64,000 nucleotides of DNA from assembly GCF_003945595.2 (NCBI RefSeq), contig NW_024104351.1, forward strand, positions 372,001 through 436,000. Reading direction: 5' to 3'. Every line of letters begins with the position of its first letter. Within the stretch, counting starts at the first letter, position 1. Positions 26,601 through 41,600 of this stretch are shown here, piece by piece. The notes under the pieces were generated by a model. The model ran no database searches, was not told the DNA's origin, and saw only the letters and a list, made by a program, of their open reading frames with translations. The translations under genes were made by a program, and so were the position numbers. Source of the stretch: Pipra filicauda. Its lineage: Eukaryota > Chordata > Aves > Passeriformes > Pipridae.

Positions 26601-29600
26601 AGATGGTGTGCTACATATCAAGATTAAGAGGTTGTCAAGGCTCTTAAGGTAAATTTCCATAGCATCTGACTGCACTATATTTGGCCCAAACCATTATAAA
26701 TAGTCTTGCTTTTGCAATAACTAAACTTACCCATTCAAAAAAGGGAAAAAAATCCAAACCAACCCAATATTATAAAACCAACGCGTTTCAAACTTAAGAT
26801 AAAGTAGGCGCATGGTATAAAGTGGAATGCCATGCTCTGCAGCTGATTTCACTGCAAATCATGCACTAGCAACAGTACTGCTAACAGTAGTATTTTTTAA
26901 AAAATATCTAAAGGAATAAATGCCAGAAACTCCGTGTTTTGAAAAAGCCAAATCCAGCCAAGTTTGAAAGTGTGCTTTCACAGGCATCATGTTATTATAG
27001 ACTCCACTCTTTGAATTACCTTAAATGTATTAGAGTATTATCATGGACAGACAGCAAATGTTAAGTACCACCTGAATATCAACAACAGAAGCTTTAAGGA
27101 TGTGCCAAATGATCAAGTTTTAGCTTACTTCCTTATGCAAAAAAGCTTCTACAATAGAGTTGCCCTGGGCCTGCCAGTGTTTTCTAATAGCTCTGTGAAT
27201 ACAGAGGTCAACTTGAAATTAACTTGACTAGAAAGCAAAGATTTGAGTGATGTTTAGATCTTAGTTTGTGCATTCACTAAATAGCTTGGGTGCCAAGGAG
27301 TCGAGGGAAGGTCCTATAGGCTTCCTGCCCAAGCAGCACAGTCACTGGCCAGTACACTCAGCTTGTCACCAGTAAACGCAATCTATTTTCCTGCCCAGTT
27401 CAAGGTAGGTGGGGCATAGAGAATAAACAGTCTATTTTACTGAGAAGGTAAAGTATTCTCAGACTTAAGGCATTAGGACTCATCTCACAGACAGAAGCAT
27501 AGGAGATGGTCTCAGCTGCTCACTGAACTGCAGCTGAAGCATAACCATATATTGAAATCAACAGACTTAAACATCCTCAGCATGGCATTGACCACCAAAT
27601 AGACAATACTCCAGGGATTTATTAAAAGACTTTAAAACACGAAGCACTAAAACATGTAACCAACATCTTATATGATGACATATCTAACATTTCTTTACTT
27701 CCATTTGGGGGGAACCAGTGAGCAGAATGGTGACAAGGTAGGCTTTTCCCTTTGAGGTCATATGGAGAAAGCAGTGACACATGAAGGACAGAGAAGTTAC
27801 ACTGTAAGCACATCCCAAATGTATCACGTTTACTTCTTCTGTCTTAATAAAATTGTGCTCTCATAACTATGCTGAAGCATAACTTCAGTTACAATTTATT
27901 TTTTTTTTTATAGAGCTATGTTTGGAAAATCAGTGGTTTGGCTAATGTTTGAATTAGAAAGGAAGCCTGTTTGAAATACATAAACCACATAAATATTTTC
28001 CCTGAGTCAAAGAAAGACCCTTTTAAGTGGAACTCTTTGCAAAAAGTTTCAACCTAATATCAAATAATATTTATAATTTTGAAAATAAACCTAAGGCAAT
28101 TAAAAAAAATATTTAATTGTTGTTATTGCTAAACGCAATAACAGTATTTCACTTAAAAGATATCAAAATAATGATTTAAAAAATTATTTTAAAAATTATT
28201 TCCAAGCTCTTCTTCCTGTGATGAGATGGAAATATTTACAAAATTGAAAATGAAACATTTGTTTAATGTTTGTTAACATTCCAACCTTCTCTCAAATTAC
28301 CGTTGCAATAAATGTTGCCTTGCTGTAGTCTTACTTAAAATGTTCCTTTGATAAGACAGAAAAATGTAGGAAAGTGCAGTGGCAGGAGTTCAGAAACAAT
28401 GCACAGACGATCAATCTGATCAAACGATGTTCAGTTTATTATTTAAATGAGTTAGCTTTTATACAGTCAGGTCCTTCCGGGTACGTGATTACAACAAAGC
28501 GATTGGATAGCTCAGTCCGTGCACACGTTTCGTGCCTTTAGTTCATTGGTCCCGATGCCCTGTCCACGCGTCCTGACGTCATTTGCGCCGCCCAAAGTCC
28601 CTCCTACCAATCCGCCTTAGGGACTTTTCAGGGGACTTTCCAGCTTTCTCTTTATCGGTCACATACACACAGTTTTCCCATAACTTGCAACCATAAACAC
28701 ACAGTTTCACACAACTTGCAACTATAAACTATTCTTTTAATAACCTCCAAAGTTATGTCAAGTGAGGCCTACTGCTCCTCAGAGCTGTATGGATTGTTCA
28801 CGAAGTGTCCATTGTCCTGTAAATACTCCACAGGAAAGAGGTATCATAGCAGGGAAATAATTGACCATACTATTTCTAAATTCATTCACTACAGACAGGA
28901 TTTGGAATTGTACCCTTACACAAATACTTCAGGTATGATGTAGATAGACTTGTCAGCAGTCTGTTTGTTTTCCCATTAAACAAAGACAGCATGAAAAGCC
29001 AGAAAGAAAGCTGTGAGAGCAAATGAAAAAGATGATGTAAAACCACACACAGATATCAAGTGTTGAAAAGAGAAGAATGACATTAGAAAAGATTGTTGTA
29101 CACTATTGCTATATTTTTAGCATTTTAAATAAAATTATGAATCAAAAAGACAGCATGCACTGACAAGTTTTCCAACCATAATCAAAGCTCTTCTCTAATA
29201 TTCACTCCAAGGGAGCACTGACTATAACATTAATATATTTTAATACAGTTCCATCAACCCTTCCTTTTTTCTCCTGACTTGCAGGAAAATGAGGCAGTCT
29301 TGTTTGTTTAGGGGTTTAGGGAAGAAATTTGTTTTTAGTGTTTGGTTGGTTGGCATTTTCTGAGGGTTGTCTAGAAATGTTAAGTTCCCCTCTCCTTTAA
29401 GGGAAATCATTGTGCAGACAGTTCCTTATCAGGAACAAGAAAACTGCATCTCTGCCTATCTTCACTGTGGCAGTTAGGTCAGGACCACCAGGCCAGTTAC
29501 AGATCTTCAGATCAAAGTAGGCAATGTTAGCTTCACCTACAAGACCTGATAGCTGAGTTCAAATATGGATTTATTAATTTAGGTAGGCAGTTGATGAAGC

Positions 29601-32600
29601 CACAAGAGGAAAGGCAAAGCAGTCTGACTCTGTACTACCAAATGACCTAAATCTGGACTGTATGATGAACTGAAAGTTCCTTTAAACATAATACTCTCTT
29701 TGAGATGTTTTCCTTAAGTTAGTTATGTGTATTTACCACCACAGCTCCACTTAATTTGAAGTTTTCTTTATGTGTATTCCAGTATTTTGATTTAAAATTT
29801 GTGCATGTGGGGAATATTAATTGTTCCATAAGCCATAAAGTTAGTTTAAGTTCCCTAAATTATCTAGGAACCCTTTCAATCTGATAAGTAGGTTGAAAAT
29901 TTTCTTCTGACATCTGTGCATACACTTGGGTTTGGAGTCTTATAAAACACTGCATATTCATACCTTTACATAGACGAATCTACATACATTCCAGCTGTTT
30001 GCTTGCCATCATATGTTTTATAGCCATGTACAAATTTCATTTCACATGTAATATCTTCTACAATTATTTAAGCAATACTCGCATGCCAGCATGGGTCTAT
30101 ATTTCTCTCATATTTTTTCTTCTTAGCTAAAGGAAGATTAAGCTGTTTATATACTCTAACACTGCCAAAATCTTGCTATACATTAATGCATATTAATGTA
30201 CTGAAGCACTGCTGGATCTTGGAATCTACTTTCCCGAAGCCTGAAGTAGCAGATGTTAAGTCAGGAGACCCACAAGAATATTTATTCTGATCTCTCCCTT
30301 AACACCTACAAACCATCAGCCACAAAAGATTATACACTCCGTAAACCAAATTTAAGACCATTATCATAATATGTTAACACTCTCCCAGCTGTATTTTTGT
30401 TTTATATCTTTCCGTTTCAGGCAAATGACCAGGCTGTGAGAAGGAATAAGACAGCAACTATAATAGAATCTAGGACACTTGAATTCTTGCTGCCTTTTCT
30501 TTTTCATCAATGTTTTTCTTACCAAAATGAAAAAAAAAAAATACTTTAGACAGTTCTCCCATAAATAGTCAATACTTTCTCTGAGGGATGAAAAAATGTA
30601 TAATAACTAGTCAGAATGGTTATAATAGCAGCAATTGGATACAAGCAGTATCAAACTGTCATCATTGTCTTTTACATCCATAATGAGGTCATCTTTGGAT
30701 CTAATTTATACGTATATTCATTGTAGGAATGAAAGTTTCTTTAGAAGCATATAATCTATGTTTTAGTGTTTAATTTACTTTGCAGAATCATAGAATTTTC
30801 TAGGTTGGAAGGGACCTCAAGATGATTAGAAGGACCTCTGCTATGAGGAAAGACTAAGAGAATTGAGATTGTTTGGCCTAGAAAAGAGAAGGCTTTGGGA
30901 TGACCTAATTATGGCCTTACAGTACCTGGAAGGAGCCTACAAGAAAGATGGGGAAAAAGTTTTTGCAAGGGCTTGTAGCGATAGGACAAGGGGGAATGGC
31001 TTCAAACTGAGAGACAGCAGGTTTAGATTAGATACCAGGAAGAAAATCGTCCTTGTGAGGGTGGTGAGGCACTGGAAAGAGTTGCCCAGAGAAGCTGTGG
31101 ATGCCCCATCCTGCGAGTGTTCAAGGCCAGGCTGGATGGGGCTTTGAGCAACCTGGTCTAGTGGGAGGTGTCCCTGTCTATGGCAGTGGGGTTGGAACTA
31201 GATCAAACAATCATAGAGTCATAGAATGGCACGGGTTGGAAGGGATCTTAAACATCATGACTCTGAGCCATTGACCACTACTCTCTGGATGTGACTGTCC
31301 AACCACTTTCTTATCCATCTAACAGTCCAGTCATCAAGTCCATCTCTCTCCAATTTAGAGAGAAGGATGTTGTAGGGTACCAAGTCAAAGGCTTTACAGA
31401 AGTCCAGATAAACTGCATCTGTAACCCTTCCCTTGTCCACTGATATGGTCACTCCATAATAGAAGGCCAACAGATTAGTCAGGCAGGCCTTGCCCTTGGC
31501 AAAGCCATGCTGGCTGTCTCAAATAACCTCCCTGTCCTTCATGTACCTTAACACAGCTTCCAAGAGGATCTGTTCCATTTGTCCTAGTATGATTTCTCAT
31601 TGCTGTAATGCAGTGATACAATTAAAGATCATTCTGTAATTTGTTTCGCATATTGCCAGTGCATTTATGGTTTTTATTTTTACACCTGCATTAATTTTAG
31701 TATAGAACTAGAGATGAACTTTCATGATAAAATGCTAATTTTTTAAATATATATTGACAATGTCATTACAGTGTTCACAGTGTCATCGAGCCAAAGCAAC
31801 ATGACTCAGTCTGAACAATATGACATTTATTTAAATGGAGTAGCTGAAAGAAGTTGAAAATAAATGCAATATACTATTTCAAATCGCACTAATGCTACAT
31901 TGTAGATTCCATCCTGTCAAGTCAAGTGATTTAAACACATTTTCAGACATCTGCTTTGCAAAGTCAATGCAGATAACTTTCCATCTCAGTTCTATTTTTT
32001 ATTTCTGTTTCCTACAAGCCTGGAAAAACCCAAGGTGCTCCAAGAATTAATATTAGTATCAACTATTTACTAAGATCAGTTCAACTTTCTCTTTATTTTT
32101 CTCTTTCCCTTTTTTTTCTTTTTTTCTTATTTTTTATTTACAAAATATAAAGTCCACTTGCAAAAACTCATTCAACTGCAATGGCTTTAAGCCAATACTT
32201 AGTACTGCTATTGGACTGCTATCTCTGGCATTCAGAGGAAAGGCAACTCAAAATTGATCCTGAACATGTTTAAAACCTGTTCATTAAGCTGGAAAAAACC
32301 TTCAAAACATGCTGTTTTTCTCAAGCAGGACTAAGTCAAATTACTAAGCATTCCATGACAGTCTTATCTCTAGTTCAAAAACCTTTGGCTGAATTCTTTC
32401 AGTACTCTTGGGCAGGCTTTAGAGAAGGCAGACAGAAAAAAAATATAAAAATAATATCAATAAATTTGAAAATTTTAAAATGTCATGCACCTATTTTTAT
32501 GTTAGATTATTTATCATGTTTATGGGAATGGTAACTTGCATTTCTGACATATCCTATGTGTTTGTGTAACATCAATGAAAGTAACATAGTTCAACAATTG

Positions 32601-35600
32601 TTGGAAAGCTTTCTCTGTAGTTCCTCTGTGCATTTGGCAGAATTTTTTTTTCCATTTCATATAACATTTACAACTAGCTGCTCTGATTCCATAAACCTGG
32701 ATAATATAATAACCTTGACAGAAAGCAAAGAGAAAAAAAATGCTCTTGCAATAAATACCACCAAACAGAAATGGGTTGCTAGACTATGAGTTAGGATAGC
32801 TCAGCAGCTGAAAGTACAACCTGCCAGGGAGGATGCAGTTAGTCATTCAACCATCCATCACATTTTGCTCACCACTTCTTAACTACATTTCCTTAGTGTC
32901 ATTACCCTGAATGCTCACATTCTCACTTGTGCCCTGAAGGAGCCTTGAAGTCTATCAAGTTTTTATCCTTGATCTCTAATGAAGATTAATTTGACCTTCA
33001 GCTAGTCCTTAGGACGTTTATATGAAACATAGTAATTCTTCATGGTTCCTCCTCCCAAAAAAGTTACCTTTGATAATTTCGAACTGATGTGTTTAAGTCA
33101 GAAAAACATATGTCTGACTGCAGATATAAGCTGACTTTTTCCTGAAATGTTCAGAAGAAACAAAATGAGCAATCAGTGGTGCTGGAACCTGCTCTAAATG
33201 TATTGCTTTTATGGAGGAACTACAGATCTCTGATCTGCCTTGGTATTTTATGTTTGTTTTCCAGTGATACATCGGAGACATGAACCAAGGGTAGTACGTA
33301 TTTTGATTAAAGCCGTTGTTTAGCTTACAAGGTTTTTTTCCTTGTTTGCTAGGGTGCGAATGTGTATGGAATTATGGGCCATGTAATTTAGAAAACATCT
33401 TCAAGTTAGCAAATTACTCTATATCTATGAATTTTAAAAAGTTGGAAAAATGCCCAGTTTTTAATCAAGGAGTAGCCAAGCTGATTATTATTTTCATGGA
33501 TACGTATCAATGCTTTGTATTAATTATGTTTTGCAAGCTCTGCTGCAGAATTTTTTTCATGAAAGGCTAAAACACTTGATCACAACACAGAAGACTTTAA
33601 GAGAAATTACGACCTTTCTTTTGAAATGAGCAATATCAAACTTCATCATATTTAATAGGAAATTTGTCTAATTCTATGAGCTGCTGAACACTCAGCAGAT
33701 TTCAGAAGCATATATGATCACCGACTAAAAAAGCTGTGAATGGGAATCAGATGCAGCAAAATATTTCAGCATTTTTTAACTCTCCCTTTATTCGTTTTCC
33801 TGTTACCTTCGGTATTACTGAGTAAAGTGATGCCTGTGCATAGATATTTGCAAAAAGTATAGAAAAAGGTGACAAACAAGAAAGAAGAAAGGAGGGAACA
33901 AGCTAGTGATGAGATGGAACTAAAGCACCTATAAGAGAGTTGTATATAAATAGATATATTGTAACACCAGGCACATATTTTTCAAAAAAAGATCTGCAAG
34001 CCTCTGTAATTAGGATAGGTGAAAATAGCATCAGCACGTGATATTTCATTGCAAATTATCTTCTCAAAAAAATGTTCTTTTCTTCACAGAAAACCAAAGC
34101 AATCAGCTTGTAACTTGAACGTGTAGTGTATCAATATAAACATTAGAAAATTCAGTAGCAAATATGAAGTGCTGGGAAGAATGAATGAAATTTTTCTCCA
34201 GAATAAAAACCAATTAATTTTAAAGCTTAGTATTTAACAGCAATTAACTCCTCAGGACTTCACAGGCTTGCAGGAATCGAAAAGCTCAAAAAATGTGCTG
34301 GGGATTTCACTTAAATGATATTACTGTGGAATTCACAACCTGCGCCATTAAAAGTTACTTCTTCAAATGGAAGACCAAACAAGGACTTCCTGACTTTTCT
34401 CCCCTAGAAATACAGTAAAGATAATAATACTAATATATAAATATTAATAAATGTAATTACCTATAGCAGTATCGAATATACAAGGTATTAATAATAAATT
34501 AAATTTGCATCCCTTTCAGGGATTCAGCAGGAATTTAATGACGCATAACTCAAATTGCTCATGAAAATGTGTAGTGATTTTCTTTCACAGGTCTCATCTT
34601 TGAAGCGTTATCCATTCATCAGTGGCTGCTCCTTCTTTCTCTGTGAATGGTTGCAAGGGAAAGGTTTAGTTCAATTTGGTAATATCTGTGTTTTAGCACA
34701 TGTATTGAAAGAAGCATCACATTTCTGAAAATATTAAAATAAATCCTAGTATGTCTACTTTCAGGGAACAAAGAGAAATTAGTACTAATCAGAAACCTGA
34801 GGTTCACTCATAGCTATCCAATATTTCTATCTAATAGTTTTTCTGTCTCAAAAATAATCTTACTAAAAAACTGCTTTACCCAGACATTGAGGCTACATAT
34901 TCACACAAACACATCCATAAAAATAAAAAAAACCCCAACACTTTTCCTCGTTCTGTTGTTGGACTCCTAATGACAAAAATGACGGGTTTTTTTCTGGGAT
35001 AATAGAAGGTACTTATCCCATTTGTAAGTATTTTTCACCTGAAACCTTCTGAACTAACTCTTTCAGTTCCGAGGAACTTGAAAATTTGTAACTGAACACT
35101 TGGTGTTTAGTACTTTGTGCCCTGCCGAAGCAGATTACAATTTTTAGCTATCAAATTTGTCTTTACATTGTTAAATATGTATGAACTAGACTGCTAAACA
35201 CGTTCTGTATATTCTGCTCTTACAAAGGGGACACAATTTTCTGCAGATCATAAAACTGAAAAGGAAGAGAGATTACAGTATCTACTGTCACAATTACCAT
35301 TATAGCAACTTGAAAATAAGGGATATGTTGTTAATCTCAGAGATAATTGTTGGGAACTAAAAAAAACCCAAAACCTAAAAAACCCCAACCAAACAAAAAA
35401 AGGGCAAAACAACCCCCCCCCCAAAAACCCTACCAAAAAACCTCCAAACAGTTTTTTTTAATTCTTCATAGACATTTTCCTTGACTATGTTATTAGATAG
35501 TTACAAAGGTTTTCCTTCTTAATTTCTTTCTCTTTGAGGAATGACTGTCTTTTCTGAAAATCCGTGTATACATATGTGAACACAATATTCATAAATATTC

Positions 35601-38600
35601 ATTACTCACCACTTCCTATTTATTATTCCCTATTCTCATTCACTATTTGTATATCCCTACTTAAAATTATCTCTAGATACTTTTCCTGGAAGCAGAATAA
35701 TACTTTGTCATTTGGAAGCCTAGCAGAATTGTAGAGAGCAAAAAAGTCACAGAAAATACTTCAGAAGACCTTGCTCAGGCTATTTAGCAGTTCTTATGAA
35801 TGTTGGGTATATTCTCTGCAACTCAAATCAGTACATTTTTTAGATAATGCATTTGCTGTGAAAAATTCAGCCAATTTCAGTTAGGATTAGTACTGTCATT
35901 TGGATTTCTCTGTCTTCTACAAATTGCCCATCACATTAATGTTCATACAATATCCCATTTTCATCCTGCACATCATCCTACAGTGTATTTGTTTTCTTCC
36001 AGAATAATATTATAACTAACTCAGCTTAGAAATTATTCCTTATATATTGTTACAGGTAATAATATGTAATTTCAGAAAAAGCACAAGATACTTGCTTCTT
36101 CCCAGTTGCTCCTTTATCATATTCCTTTCTGGTCTCAATTTTGCGCTGTATAATTAAACTTCAAGTTGAAAATACTCAGTCTACTACCCACGATGTTTTC
36201 ACAGACCACTTACTGTGAATTATGGATCGTGAGTGGATCATTAAATCTCATCTACATATTTAGAATATATGTGATGAGAAGTATAAATCTAGATGAATTT
36301 ATAACTTGGAAGAGTCCTGAGAAGTCATCATATTTAGGTCATTGACAATAACAAGATTATTTCTGAATGCATTTAACACATTAGTATCATTAAGCTTAAA
36401 CCCTATTTTATAGAAAAAATGCTAAAACATTATTTTATAATTTTAATTATAATTTTATATTTGTACTATCCAATCAAATACGTATGGTGGTTTTCACATA
36501 TGGCTAAATCTTTCTAAGATTTAGAAGCTTAAGTGTGGGAATTTCCAAAATTCCCTTACAACTCCAAAATTAGATCATTTATAAAGAACTGTGTAAGGTA
36601 AATATTTAATAATATTAATATTTAATCATCATGTCTAGGCTTCGTGAATGAAGATTTGGGAAGGGCTCTACCCACATTTGCTACAAGCGCACTGTTGGCT
36701 ACAAAGGCCAACGTGAGACAGACAAGTCCAGTTGCAAAAAGCACAGCGGAAAGACTCCTTAGGTGGTATCAACAAGACACAGTTCTTTTTAACAATATAA
36801 TAAATGCTGAGGGAATGGGAAGAAAGAGGGAAAGGGGAAGAGGAAGGAGCAAGGAGAAGAAAAAGGGTAAAGAAACCAGAATGGTGAAGGGAATTTATTT
36901 ATGTTTCAAAGAATATCATATAAAATGGGAACTAAGCATTCTCATTAGTTTTTGGCACGTATTTAGAGTATAAATGCAGACAATGGTAGTATATTAATGG
37001 GATAATACGAGACACAGAATTTGCCTTTTCCCAGTATTTTCCAAACTACACTTAGTTTTCAACTAAAACTGAGAATCTTTGTGGAAGTTCATTTGTGGGC
37101 TTTTTTCCTGTTTTCAGATAAGTTAAAAAATAAGATGTATTTATATTGAGAAAAATATGTTAAATTATAGTATGATATGTAAAGTAACATTATCTTCCAG
37201 GTCAAAAAGACTAAAAGCAATATAAACTGTTAAATGGCTAGAAACATGAAGAAAAAAAATCAAAACTAGAATAGTGAACAGTTATCAAAATATTATACTA
37301 TTGATCAAAAATAGTAACAAGACTTACATTACGCTTTCCATTTTTCAGTGCATTTTTTATTGCAACTGTGCCTAAAGCAGTAGCCTTTGTTACACCCTTA
37401 AAGAAGCGGAAACTTTGGGGACAACACAGTGAAAATGTACAAATTCTGAAAGTGTCTCACAAGTTCAGAGTATAACATCAGGGCCATGAAGATGATTAGA
37501 GGGATGGAACTTTTTCTCTATCAGGAAAGGCTGAGAGAATTGGCATTTTTCAGCCTGAAGAAGAGAAGGCTCCAGGGTGACCTTTCAGTACCTGAAGGGA
37601 GCCTACATGAAAGATGGAAACAGACTTTTTACAAGGGCATGTAGTTGTACAACAAGGGCTAATGGTTTCACACTGAAAGAGAGTAGGTTTAGATTAGATA
37701 TTAGGAAGAAAATCTTCCCTGTGAAGATGGTGAGACACGGGCACAGGTTGCCCAGAGAAATAGATGCCCCATCCCCAGAAGTGTTCAAGGCCAGGTTAGA
37801 TGGGGCTTTGAGCAACCTGGTGTAGTGGAAGGTGTCCCTTCCTCTCTTGGGGGGGTTGGAACTAAATGAATGACCTTTAAGGTCCTTTCTAACCCAAACC
37901 GCTCTATGACTCTGAGTCTATGACTTTCCAATTTACTTAAGACAACCCACATTTAACTGCTTTTTAAAAACAATAATATTCAGGAAAATATTTACTGATT
38001 AATCAATAATTTAAGAGTGATCTCTAATCTCTTCTCTCATTATATTTTCCTTGCTTCTCCCTAGCCTTATACAGCAAAATTCATGTCTCTGAATAACTCT
38101 ATCCAATCAAATTGAAAGAGAAATCAGGTACCTTTTTTTAATCTATATATCAGAGTAGATGCCAGTTTATCTTTGCCTGTTCCCATATCCAACTCACATA
38201 CTTTTTTGTCATCAGAGTTGAATTTGCCATTGAACTGTCATTTTTAGATTTCCATCTACAATAGAAAGAGCTTTACTTGACAAGTCTTTCACATTTTCAG
38301 ATATTCTCTATGTAGAGTCACATGGCATTTATTCTGTGGACTCAACAAAAATTATCATAAATTATGACCCAGTGAGGAGTGAAAGAGTCATGAAAAATTA
38401 GTATAAGAAGCCTGGGACTTAAGCAGTGGAGAAGAAATATATTATGAAGGATTTGGGAAAAGGTCTTTATGGCCTTTGTGTTTCACCTGGACTAGAGAGG
38501 AAACGATGTTTATCCTGTTCTCTATACAGTCCTCTCCCTTGTACCAGCAGAGGATACACCTCCATAGACAAGATCTTCTGAAAATGTGGGGGTGTAGGAA

Positions 38601-41600
38601 GTCTAGATCAGGTCTGCTTGCATGAACAAGGAATATTTGATCTCTCCTGCAAAAAGCATCATGAAGTGGCTTGGTAACCTAGTCCCATCTTTTTGCTTGA
38701 AGATAGTATTTGTGTGGCTTTTGAACAAGGTGGGGGTTTTTACCTGTTGTGTTAAAAAGCAGGTTTACCTGCGTGCTGTTTCTGCCACTGGCAAAAACCT
38801 TAATCTCCACCTAGTAATGTCAAGCAGGTTCCTTCTAATGATTGTGATGCATCATAAATTCACAATAATAAATTAGTGCCCATTAAAATATAGGTTTCTC
38901 ATTATTTGTATTATAGATTGTGCCTAAATATCATGCATTCCTAAAGCCACCTTTCATCTGAAGAGTTACGTTGACATTCTTCAGCAAGAACATATTAAAA
39001 TAATCCAGTGAAACATACCTGCATCTGCAAGGATTTAAAATCTGTGCCTGTGAGGAGAATATTACTTAGGTTTACTGAGGAAAGGATTACTTTATTCCTA
39101 CAGGAAGACCTATGTTTCTTTAGTAAGTGATAATACATCTTACTGGAAAGCAATTGGTTAGAACTTTGACTGATCTAGGCAATATGTATATCTGAATACC
39201 CTGTCAGGTAAATTTTTTGTAATATCAAGTGAAATAGTCTAGAAGAAATTCCATGATACAAATTTGTTCTTGTCTTAATTCCATTTGCCACATCAGCTCT
39301 GTTTCTCTGAGCATAGGGTCAAGTGCTTTGCACTCAGGCTACTGTTTACATTTGAGTAAGTAAATATAAAGTGCTTCTAAATCACAATGGCAAATGTTAC
39401 CTTGCACACTTTTTGCACAGGTATAAACTATGGTGCTGTGTGAAAGACAAGAGAACTAATCCCATATGTATTATGTGACATGCTATTTGATTTTTAAGGA
39501 ACAATACAGAAAATTAGAACTAGCACTGCATGAACCAATTTTGTGGGTTTTATTCCCAAGCTGAAATAAAAATTTCAAGTCTCAGAATTTTCAGTTAAAT
39601 TAAAACTCTTCAAAAAAGTCACTCTGGAATATCTCAAACATCTTCTGCCATACAAATAAACAAATTAGAAATATAATTATGTGGCATTACCATAAACTAA
39701 TTCTTCCTCTTAGCTTTTCAAAATATTTACAAACATTTTGTTTAAGGCTATTAGGTACCATATTGCATTTCGTAACCAAAGCATCTTGGAAAAATTGCAG
39801 CTCTACAGTTTCTTATTATAGTATTTTGCTGGACTGTGTTGTTCATTATTGTAAATGCAGACACCTAACACACGTTGAACCTTATTCTGAGATGAATTGC
39901 CACATCACATTCTAGGAGGTGTAGTCCTTCTGCAAGTCTAGTCCACAGAAGACAGTGGTTTCTGGTTTGGTTTTGTTGTGTCTTTTTTCAGATTTGCTAT
40001 ACCTTTCTATGACAATAAAAACGTGTTAAGCCAATGTGATTATTCATGTAAGGGGCCACAAGCCTCTTACAACCACCTCTAATATTGATTATATTCTCTT
40101 CTCATATGAGAATCATACGATTTCAGGTCACACCTGAAAGTGTTTCATTACAGAGTCTGTTGCTTCAATGAAAAATCAGAACAATCCTTACAGTCACAGT
40201 GTCTGATTCTCCACTCCTCAGTGCACTTTGGGGCACTGAGACTCTATGGAATCCAATAAATTAAAATTGAAGTTAGGGGACTCATATTTAAGGTCAAATT
40301 GTACCGTGTCCTTAGATTTTTATTTTCTGTTTATGAAGCAGAGATAAGCTTACTAACAAAGAAGTCAAAAGTTTAATCAAATGAGTACTTCAATAAATTG
40401 AATACCATTAGTTTTGCTTAACTGTTGTAAATCTTCAAAGCTCGCATCCGATTTTTTTTTTGGGAAAAATACATGAATCATTTATGGATCATGTCTTTTT
40501 AAGGTGAATATAAATAAAAACGAGATTTTAATGAGTGCCTCTGGGAGCACTTAAGTCATTGAAGGTACACTGTCAAGAGATCTTGACGTTACAAACACCT
40601 AAGGATAAACATATTTGCATAAATATATAAACGTTTATATGTTGACTTTAGGTAAGGGAAAAATTTTAATTTAATTTTGAACCTTATAAGATCACTAAGG
40701 TATTCAAATTAAGCATTTATTGCAGGATTAGCACCAGTGCCCATACTTGGAATGCAGTCCGAGGCAGTTATTTTACAAGTCTCTGATAAGAGCATAACAT
40801 CATCAGTGAAAAAGTTCATTCTCTCCTGTTTTAAAACCTTAAGTTCCTTAATTAAATGTTTCATGGTAACAGATATGGAGTTTTGGTTTCTTATGGACTG
40901 AACAGTTCCTGAAAAGACAGTCCAGAAGTAAAACCACTTGCACTTTATTTACTTGCTGTTCTGGAAATTACAACTATTCTGATGAGGCAAGTAACAGCAG
41001 ATTCAGCAATTTAATTAAACACACTTAAAGCTTAGAAATGCCACAGGAAGGGGGGATTAATTCTGCCATTTGAGTATATGACAATAATTCAAGCAATTTA
41101 GAACAGAACTCCTCTAGAAGCTTTTCTGAGTGAAATTTTTCTTCCAAGGACCTAAGATTACTCCTCCTTCTAAGGAAGGCCAAATAGGACAGCAGCTGCC
41201 TTCTCTTGTGCCAGTTCTATCCGGAAAGCCGTTGCAGAAATCCTGTAAATCTGGAAGCAACATGTGTAGGACAGAAAAGCTCATCCTTTCAAAAGAACTA
41301 AAAATTTCAGTCAAGTAAGTTCTGTTCCAGGAAAAGGAAAGGATTCCTCCATAGGAGAGCAGTGAGTAAGGTTTGTATCATGACAAAAGTGGTGCTGCAA
41401 GCTTGTACAGATAGAGAATTATTTGGGGATCTTGTTATAAAAGAGATGGAACTATATTCAACTTTCAAATCATTGACAGAATAGAAGAAAATACAACAGA
41501 TCCATAGATTTCTATCAGCTTAAAATCAGCTACAAATGAATGTAAACCTGGCCAACTATTAGACAAACCAGTTATTCTCCCAGTTGTGTTTTTTTCTTAG

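Noticed and set aside
37577..37825. 82-codon plus-strand frame possibly coding a small protein
   Set aside because: It is the 3' region of a CR1 element; the same peptide pattern recurs at 30863-31147.
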